Source: Variovorax sp. N23
Lineage (GTDB): Bacteria; Pseudomonadota; Gammaproteobacteria; Burkholderiales; Burkholderiaceae_C
NCBI RefSeq assembly: GCF_025486315.1
Contig: NZ_JAOOPY010000012.1
Coordinates: 1 to 64,000 of the forward strand
DNA length: 64,000 nucleotides
Direction of reading: 5' to 3'
Numbering within the stretch: the stretch's first letter is position 1; the number at the start of each line of letters is the position of its first letter. The position numbers were made by a program, and so were the translations under genes. This document shows, in pieces, positions 58,409 through 64,000 of the stretch. The notes below the pieces were generated by a model. That model was not told where the DNA came from, made no database searches, and saw only the letters and a list, made by a program, of their open reading frames with translations.

Positions 58409-60076
58409 ATGCGACATGAACTGAACTTACGCCTTCTGGCCATCATCCCCGCGACGCTGCTGGTGGCGGCCTGCGCCCACCGTGCACCGCCGCCGATCGA
58501 GGCGCTGCTGCGAGAGAGCTGTGCGGCGTTGGCCGGCCAGGTGGTGGCCGCCGGCGAACTGGCGCAGCCCAGCGGCGCGGCGGCGGTCGTTTCGGCGCGC
58601 CTGATGCCCGCGAGCGCGGGCCTGCCCGAGCATTGCCGGGTGCTGGGCGCGATCGCTCCGAGAAGCGCGAGCGCCGATCCGATCCGCTTCCAGCTCAACC
58701 TGCCGATCCCGTGGAACGGCAAGGCGCTGATGTATGGCGGCGGCGGCTTCAACGGTGTTCTTGTCACGGGTCTGGCGCCTTTGCGCGATGCGCCGGCGGG
58801 AACACCCGTTCCCCTGGCCCGTGGCTATGCGACCTTCGGGACCGATTCGGGTCACGACGGCACGTCGTATCCCACCGATCCCGCGAGGTTCGCGCTGGAT
58901 GACGAGATGTTCGAGAACTTCGCTTTCGCCTCGTACAAGAAGGTGAAGGACGCGTCCACGGCCCTGATCGAACGCTACTACGGGCGCAAGCCCGCGCAGC
59001 AGTACTACTTCGGCGGGTCGGAGGGCGGACGCGAGGGTCTGCTGCTCGCGCAGCGCTTCCCGCAGGATTTCGACGGCATCGTCGCCGTGGTCCCGGTCAT
59101 CCAGTGGAGTGGCCTCTTCAACGGGTTTCTGAACTTCACCAAGCCGCAGTACGACGGCGGTGTGCTCGACGCTGCCAAGAGGCGATTGATCGCCGATGCC
59201 GTGAACAACGCCTGCGACGGCCTCGACGGCTTGGCCGACGGGGTGATCCACAACTACCTGGCCTGCCCGGCCCGCGTCGACGTCCAGGCGCTGCGGTGTC
59301 CCGGCGGCAAGGACGCCGGCGATGCCTGCTTGTCCGATGCGCAGATCGCGACCTTCGACGGCGCCTACCGGCCCACGGTCCTGCCGTTTGCACTGGCGAA
59401 CGGGCTGACCACCTATCCGGGGCGCCTGTTCGGTGGCGAGATCCAGCCGGGCGAGGGGATCGAGCGCTGGATCAGCGATGGGAAAGCGCCCGGCATTGAC
59501 GCGCTCACGACGCAGGCCCGGGCCGTGGTGTATGGCCTCAGCTACGCGCGCAACGTCATTGCGCGCGACCCGAAGTTCGATGTCCGCCGTTTCGACCCGA
59601 CGAACTTCCGCACGCGCATCGAGCAGGTGTCGGCCATGATGGACGCCACGGACCCGGATCTGAGCGCCTTCCTTCGCCGTGGCGGCAAGCTCATCATTCG
59701 CGAGAACACCGGCGACATGGCGCAGAGCCCGCTTGCCGGCATGCAGTACTACGAACGCGTCGTGGCGCGCATGGGGCCGCACGACGTCGAGCGCTTCATG
59801 CGCCTGTATGTCTCTCCGGCATCGTCGCACGGGGGCACCGCCGTGAGCTTGACGACGGGCGCGCCCGTGCCCACGAGCATCGACCTGCTGGCCGCCCCGG
59901 ACCGGTGGGTCGTGAACGCGCGTGTGCCCGACGACGTGCTCGTCCAGGTGCACAACGAGCCGATGGCGCCCTATCGAACCGTTCGTTCGCGGCCCCTGTG
60001 CCGCTACCCGGCCTATCCGCACTTCGTGGCCGGGGAAGGGACGACGGCGGAGAACTTCCGGTGCGCGGGGCGGTGA
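58409..60076 (+). CDS. Tannase/feruloyl esterase family lipoprotein
   Basis: 555 residues of the tannase fold. Lipoprotein signal with lipidated Cys22 (LLVAAC). Nucleophile elbow YYFGGSEGGREG (G-x-S-x-G), Asp in NACDGLDGLADG (the calcium-binding loop and lid) and NTGDMAQSP, and catalytic-type His in SPASSHGGT. Hydrolyses gallate or hydroxycinnamate esters in relatives. Probably surface- or periplasm-anchored, feeding aromatic acids to catabolism. Confidence 0.92.
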   Translation: MRHELNLRLLAIIPATLLVAACAHRAPPPIEALLRESCAALAGQVVAAGELAQPSGAAAVVSARLMPASAGLPEHCRVLGAIAPRSASADPIRFQLNLPIPWNGKALMYGGGGFNGVLVTGLAPLRDAPAGTPVPLARGYATFGTDSGHDGTSYPTDPARFALDDEMFENFAFASYKKVKDASTALIERYYGRKPAQQYYFGGSEGGREGLLLAQRFPQDFDGIVAVVPVIQWSGLFNGFLNFTKPQYDGGVLDAAKRRLIADAVNNACDGLDGLADGVIHNYLACPARVDVQALRCPGGKDAGDACLSDAQIATFDGAYRPTVLPFALANGLTTYPGRLFGGEIQPGEGIERWISDGKAPGIDALTTQARAVVYGLSYARNVIARDPKFDVRRFDPTNFRTRIEQVSAMMDATDPDLSAFLRRGGKLIIRENTGDMAQSPLAGMQYYERVVARMGPHDVERFMRLYVSPASSHGGTAVSLTTGAPVPTSIDLLAAPDRWVVNARVPDDVLVQVHNEPMAPYRTVRSRPLCRYPAYPHFVAGEGTTAENFRCAGR

Positions 60077-60223
60077 GGGGCGCTTCCGGGCGCTCGACGG
60101 CATGAACTCGCCACGAAGGCGGGGAAGGGTCTGCGGGACCTGATCTGCGGTCGCGGGCGAACGGATGGGGCGATCGCGGTGTGAAACAATACCGCGGCCC
60201 TCAACTCGCCAGCAGCTCACGGA

Positions 60224-61135
60224 ATGGAAAAGGAAGTCGACCCCCAGGTCCTCAAGGTCATCGATGAAAAGCGCCTGTCGGGGCCTCGGCTGACGCCGGT
60301 CGAGATCGTCGCGAAAATGGGGGTGTTCGACGCGCGCGACAAGCCCTTTGAATACGCCTGGCTGGCGACCGGCGACATCGTCATCGCCACCGTCTGGGCC
60401 GAGTACATCGGCGTGGGCGCCGGCGGGCGCTGGTTCATGCTCGAGTCGCTGGACACCCAGCAGCGCGCCGGTGGCGGTGCGCGTAATGCCAACCAGTCCC
60501 AGCGCGCCAAGGACCGGCTCGAACTGCTCAAGAAGACCTTCGATGCCGGCCAGGGTTTTCGTGCCGTGCTGCAGACCAACCGCATCGCGATCGCTGAGGT
60601 GGAGAGCAGCAAGAACTCCAAGGTGTCCACGCGTGTGCGCGATGACGAGGAATGGCATGTGGCCGCCTGGGAGCCCGACCGGAAACTCGCGGTGCTGGTG
60701 CGCGGCCCGCGGGGCTGGCTGCCGACCGATGCCGAGCTGGTGGCCGCCCGCGCACGGGGCAGCATGCCCGACGACGGCAACACGGCACCGTCGATGTCCG
60801 GGCAGGCCTCGCCGGACGAGGTCCACGCGGCGGCGCTCAACTACGTGATGCGGCATTTCAACGGCTATGGCTACAAGACCGAACAGGTCACCGGCCAGGG
60901 CCTCGGCTATGACCTCGAGGTGCTCGACAAGAAGGGTGCGACCTTGCTCAAGGTGGCCGTCAAGGGCACGTCCAGCAGCGTGACGAAGATTCGCCTGTCC
61001 GACGAAGAGCGTGCGGGTTCTACGCGCGAGGTGCTGTGGCGCATGCTGGTGGTGTCCGATGCGCTCACGGCGTCGCCGACGCACAAGATCTACAAGCCTA
61101 CAGAAGTGACGAACGCACCGGGTTTCGAGGCCTGA
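60224..61135 (+). CDS. DUF3883-like protein with altered nuclease motif
   Basis: 303 residues. The C-terminal 100 residues (NGYGYKTEQVTGQGLGYDLEVL, LLKVAVKGTSSSVTKIRLSDEE) match the DUF3883/NOV-type PD-(D/E)xK domain, where the usual motif is hydrophobic-Glu-Val-Lys-Gly; here it reads VAVKG, so the Glu is Ala and catalysis is doubtful. The N-terminal 170 residues (YAWLATGDIVIATVWAEY, RGPRGWLPTD) look like a separate domain I cannot place. Stands alone. DUF3883 usually occurs in restriction or helicase-linked defence proteins. Confidence 0.75.
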   Translation: MEKEVDPQVLKVIDEKRLSGPRLTPVEIVAKMGVFDARDKPFEYAWLATGDIVIATVWAEYIGVGAGGRWFMLESLDTQQRAGGGARNANQSQRAKDRLELLKKTFDAGQGFRAVLQTNRIAIAEVESSKNSKVSTRVRDDEEWHVAAWEPDRKLAVLVRGPRGWLPTDAELVAARARGSMPDDGNTAPSMSGQASPDEVHAAALNYVMRHFNGYGYKTEQVTGQGLGYDLEVLDKKGATLLKVAVKGTSSSVTKIRLSDEERAGSTREVLWRMLVVSDALTASPTHKIYKPTEVTNAPGFEA

Positions 61136-61246
61136 GGCCGCGGCGTTACAGCTTCAAATCACAATCCGTGACAAACTGCAGGGCAGGCAGGCGTAGGCCA
61201 CTTGGCGGATGTTTTTCTCGGCCAATTGCCGACTACGATTCCGTCC

Positions 61247-61447
61247 ATGGCCTCTCCCGATCCCGATACTTCTGAATTCGCTGCGCTGCTGGATTTCGTG
61301 GCCACCGGAGGCCGTGCTCGCGATCAGCTCAAATCCACGCAGAACGCCGAGCAACTCGCGGCGCAGATGCTCGCGCCGCGCGCGCGCGCCATGACGACCG
61401 CACTGCTCACCATCGCCAAGGCGGTGCTCGGCGGACGCCCCCACTGA
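61247..61447 (+). CDS. Small hypothetical protein
   Basis: 66 residues from ATG 61247 (MASPDPDTSEFAALLDFVATGG); 61202 is a possible upstream start. Two predicted helices, no motif, no membrane segment. Codon use fits the host. Role unknown. Confidence 0.5.
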   Translation: MASPDPDTSEFAALLDFVATGGRARDQLKSTQNAEQLAAQMLAPRARAMTTALLTIAKAVLGGRPH

Positions 61448-61474
61448 AATCAGGGAGCGCCCGCGCGCTGCGCA

Positions 61475-61861
61475 TCAGCGTGCCGGTGCGGGAATCGGCG
61501 TGACGGTTTCGCGGATCACGCCGCCGCCCAGCACGCTGCCTTCCGTCGATGACATCCCCGTCCCTTTGACGCGCGCCTCGCAGGCGGCCCGGTCGGCCAT
61601 CGGCTGCAATCCGCAGCGCGCCAGCGCGTTCTGCTCGTAGTCGCTCGGGGACGCGCTGGTCAGGCCGTTGCGCCGCGCCTCCTGCCTGGCCGCACCGGCC
61701 TCGCGCAGGCAGGCCGCGCGATCTTGCATGACGCCGTCGCAGGCCATGAGCATGGGTGCCGCCGGGCGGCCTGCTGTGCTCTGCGCGAAGACGGCCGGCG
61801 TGCCGGCCAGTGCGCCGGCGGCGCACGCAATGAGACCGAGGGTTCGGATCGAACGGATCAT
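61475..61861 (-). CDS. Exported hypothetical protein
   Basis: 128 residues. Signal peptide (MIRSIRTLGLIACAAGALAG, cleavage near VFAQ) then a domain with paired Cys (ACDGVMQDRAACLREAG and ARCGLQPMADRAACEARV), four Cys in all that could form disulfides. AGGAG precedes ATG 61861 by 7 bases. Found widely in Burkholderiales as an uncharacterised small exported protein. Faces away from cphA. Confidence 0.7.
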   Translation of the reverse strand: MIRSIRTLGLIACAAGALAGTPAVFAQSTAGRPAAPMLMACDGVMQDRAACLREAGAARQEARRNGLTSASPSDYEQNALARCGLQPMADRAACEARVKGTGMSSTEGSVLGGGVIRETVTPIPAPAR

Positions 61862-62078
61862 GGGAGGGCTCCTGTCGCTCGTGACGACCGTGCCGCCGGC
61901 CGGCGCCGCGAGGAGCGGCGGCATCGACCGATGGCACGAAGAGCCCACGATGGACGCAGCGGCCGTGACCGGTTGCGGGACACCAGGGCGAGATGGGCGC
62001 GCGCAGAGCGTCAATCGGTGTGGGACAGGTCTTGCACCCGCCCGGCCGGGGCGGGCGGTCGGGCGGCGTTTTCGGCGC

Positions 62079-64000
62079 TCAGCCGGCCGCGATGCGCTGC
62101 GCCAGGTGCGCCAGCGCTTCCTCGACCTGGTCGACCAGGATGAGCGACAGGTCGCCCGGCTGCAGTCGTTCCAGCGCCCGGTCGATGGCGACGAACTCGC
62201 CCCGGATCTCTTCGATGTGCCGCGTGCGTCCGGCGCCCTGGAGGCCCTGGCGCAGCAGGGCCATCACCTCGCCGTCGGCACGGCCGCGCTGGGCCGCGTC
62301 CTGGTAGAGGATCACGTCGTCGAAGGCTTCGCCGAGGATGGCCGTCTGGTCGCGGATGTCGCAGTCGCGCCGGTCGCCGGCCCCGCTGATCACCACCGAG
62401 CGCTTCTGTGCCGGCAGCGTGTCGACGGCGGCCACTAGCGCCTTCATGGCATCGGTGTTGTGGCCGTAGTCGGCGATCACCGTCGCGCCGCGGTACGCCA
62501 TCATGTTGAAGCGGCCCGGCACGCCGGCCGCGTCGTTCTTGAAGCTGGAGAGGCCGCTGCGGATCGTGTCCCAGTCCAGGCCCACGGCCCAGGCCGCGGC
62601 GGTGGCGGCCATCACGTTCTCGACCTGGAAGGGCAGGCTGCCGTTGCGGGTGATCGGCACGTCGCGCAGCGGCACGCGCTCGCGCCACGAGCCCTCGGCG
62701 GCGATCAGCGCATCGCGGTCGATGTAGACGGTGCGCTTGCCCTGCGCGCGGTGCGTGGCCATCACCGGGTGCTGGCGGTCGGCGGCGAAGAAGATGACGT
62801 GGCCGGGGCAGGTGGCCGCCATCGCCGCGACGTTCGCGTCGGCGGCGTTGAGCACGGCGTAGCCATGGTCGGCCACGTTGCGCACGATCACGCGCTTGAG
62901 CACCGCGAGGTCTTCGACCGTGGTGATGTAGTTCAGCCCCAGGTGGTCGCCGCTGCCGATGTTGGTGACCACCGCCACCTGGCAGCGGTCGAAGCCCAGG
63001 CCCTCGCGCAGCACGCCGCCGCGCGCCACCTCGAACACCGCGGCATCGACCTCCGGGTGCAGCAGCACGTTGCGCGCGCTCTTGGGGCCGCTGCAGTCGC
63101 CGCTGTCGGTCTGGCGGCCGTCGACCCACACGCCGTCGGTGTTGGTCATGCCGGTGCGCAGGCCGCTGGAGGCCAGGAGGTGGTTGATCAGGCGCGCCGT
63201 GGTGGTCTTGCCGTTGGTGCCGGTGACGGCGACGACCGGGATGCGCCCGTCGTCGCCCGGCGCGTACAGCGTGTCCATCACCGCCTCGCCGACCGCACGG
63301 CCGCGGCCGAAGGAAGGCGAGATGTGCATGCGCAGGCCCGGCGCGGCGTTGACCTCGACCACGCCCCCGTGCTGCTCTTCCAGCGGGCGCAGCACGTTCT
63401 CGCAGACCATGTCGACGCCGCAGATGTGCAGGCCGACCATCTGCGCGGCGTCGACCGCGCGCGCCGCGACCTCGGGGTGCACGGTGTCGGTCACGTCGGT
63501 GGCCGTGCCGCCGGTCGACAGGTTTGCGTTGTTGCGCAGCACCACGCGCTGGCCGCGCGCGGGCACGCTGTCGGGCGTGAGGCCCTGCGCCTCGAGCCGG
63601 CCGATGGCGATGTCGTCGAGCCGGATCTTCGTGAGCGAGGTGGCGTGCCCTTCGCCGCGGCGCGGGTCGAGGTTGACCGTGTCGACCAGCTGGCGCACGG
63701 TGCTCGTGCCGTCGCCGATCACCTGCGGCGGGTCGCGGCGGGCCGCCGCCACCAGCCGGTCGCCCACCACGAGCAGGCGGTAGTCGAAGCCCGGCAGGAA
63801 TTTCTCGACCATGACTTCACCGTAGGCCGCTGCGGAGTCGAAGGCGGCGTGGAGCTGCTCGCGCGTCACGATGTTGACCGTCACGCCCTTGCCCTGGTTG
63901 CCGTCCTGCGGCTTCACCACCACGGGCAGACCGATCTCCATCGCGGCGGCCCAGGCGTCGTCGGCGTCGCTCACCGGCCGGCCCAGCGGCACCGGCACGC
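62079..64000 (-). CDS. cphA: Cyanophycin synthetase (C-terminal part, truncated by window)
   Basis: Polymerises Asp and Arg into cyanophycin. The visible 640 residues include the end of the ATP-grasp domain (MEIGLPVVVKPQDGNQGKGV, VMVEKFLPGFDYRLLVVG) and the Mur-ligase-like domain (VTGTNGKTTTARLINHLL, LGLNYITTVEDLAVLKRVIV). It continues past base 64000; the N-terminus is outside. Stop at 62079. Cyanophycin genes are frequent in Burkholderiales, often as cphA/cphA' pairs, so the upstream gene may be the paralogue. Confidence 0.95.
   Translation of the reverse strand, partial: VPVPLGRPVSDADDAWAAAMEIGLPVVVKPQDGNQGKGVTVNIVTREQLHAAFDSAAAYGEVMVEKFLPGFDYRLLVVGDRLVAAARRDPPQVIGDGTSTVRQLVDTVNLDPRRGEGHATSLTKIRLDDIAIGRLEAQGLTPDSVPARGQRVVLRNNANLSTGGTATDVTDTVHPEVAARAVDAAQMVGLHICGVDMVCENVLRPLEEQHGGVVEVNAAPGLRMHISPSFGRGRAVGEAVMDTLYAPGDDGRIPVVAVTGTNGKTTTARLINHLLASSGLRTGMTNTDGVWVDGRQTDSGDCSGPKSARNVLLHPEVDAAVFEVARGGVLREGLGFDRCQVAVVTNIGSGDHLGLNYITTVEDLAVLKRVIVRNVADHGYAVLNAADANVAAMAATCPGHVIFFAADRQHPVMATHRAQGKRTVYIDRDALIAAEGSWRERVPLRDVPITRNGSLPFQVENVMAATAAAWAVGLDWDTIRSGLSSFKNDAAGVPGRFNMMAYRGATVIADYGHNTDAMKALVAAVDTLPAQKRSVVISGAGDRRDCDIRDQTAILGEAFDDVILYQDAAQRGRADGEVMALLRQGLQGAGRTRHIEEIRGEFVAIDRALERLQPGDLSLILVDQVEEALAHLAQRIAAG

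Noticed and set aside
58427..61084. Open minus-strand frame of 885 codons
   Set aside because: Antisense to the tannase-family and DUF3883 genes, with His/Arg/Gly-rich shadow composition typical of high-GC opposite strands.

Overview
The window looks like chromosomal DNA of a high-GC betaproteobacterium, most likely Burkholderiales, family Comamonadaceae (Variovorax-like). This rests on gene content and order (nadK-recN-rapZ; yicC-gmk-rpoZ-spoT; lolB-ispE-tRNA-Gln-prs-rplY-pth), strong G/C third-position bias, a Bug/TTT-type solute receptor and HrcA/CIRCE control of rpoH. Assignment is from recognition of families, not from a search.

Layout. 1-6.5 kb: rpoH with a perfect CIRCE operator, an FHA protein, ftsY, a pair of M16 peptidases, rsmD. 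6.5-12 kb: coaD, the 5-oxoprolinase genes pxpB-pxpC-pxpA, an alpha/beta hydrolase, a histidine phosphatase. 11.5-24.6 kb is accessory metabolism: a RutB-like hydrolase with a NitT/TauT-type ABC transporter and GntR regulator, a phosphoribosyltransferase, a TTC38-like TPR protein, a tautomerase with divergent LysR regulator, and a five-gene peptide ABC transporter. 24.6-49.6 kb is mostly core: ferredoxin, pth, rplY, prs, tRNA-Gln, ispE, lolB, a TPR protein, mutM, a dynamin-like GTPase, mutY, rapZ, recN, nadK, hrcA, two tRNAs, greB, spoT, rpoZ, gmk, yicC, a Ser/Thr kinase-PP2C pair, rph, rdgB, hemW and tRNA-Ser(UGA).

49.75-54.59 kb is a small genomic island: its boundaries are a 14-bp direct repeat, one copy being the 3' end of tRNA-Ser. 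It is visibly AT-richer, has no integrase, and carries orphan genes: a three-helix membrane protein, a trypsin-like protease operonic with a DUF2513 protein, a two-helix membrane protein with a small partner, and decayed remnants. This is the least explained part of the window. 55-60 kb is a catabolic cluster (tartrate/D-malate dehydrogenase family, Bug solute receptor, LysR regulator, tannase/feruloyl-esterase lipoprotein). 60.2 kb onward has a DUF3883-like protein whose nuclease motif is altered, small hypothetical genes, and the C-terminal part of cyanophycin synthetase running off the right edge.

How the parts connect. HrcA (38.9 kb) should repress rpoH (0.1 kb) through CIRCE. The kinase, PP2C phosphatase and FHA protein could form a phospho-threonine circuit. 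MutM and MutY (GO repair) flank the dynamin-like gene. A ~100-bp hairpin-rich intergenic repeat occurs twice (7.6 and 22.7 kb). No rRNA operon, CRISPR array, transposase or recombinase gene was seen.
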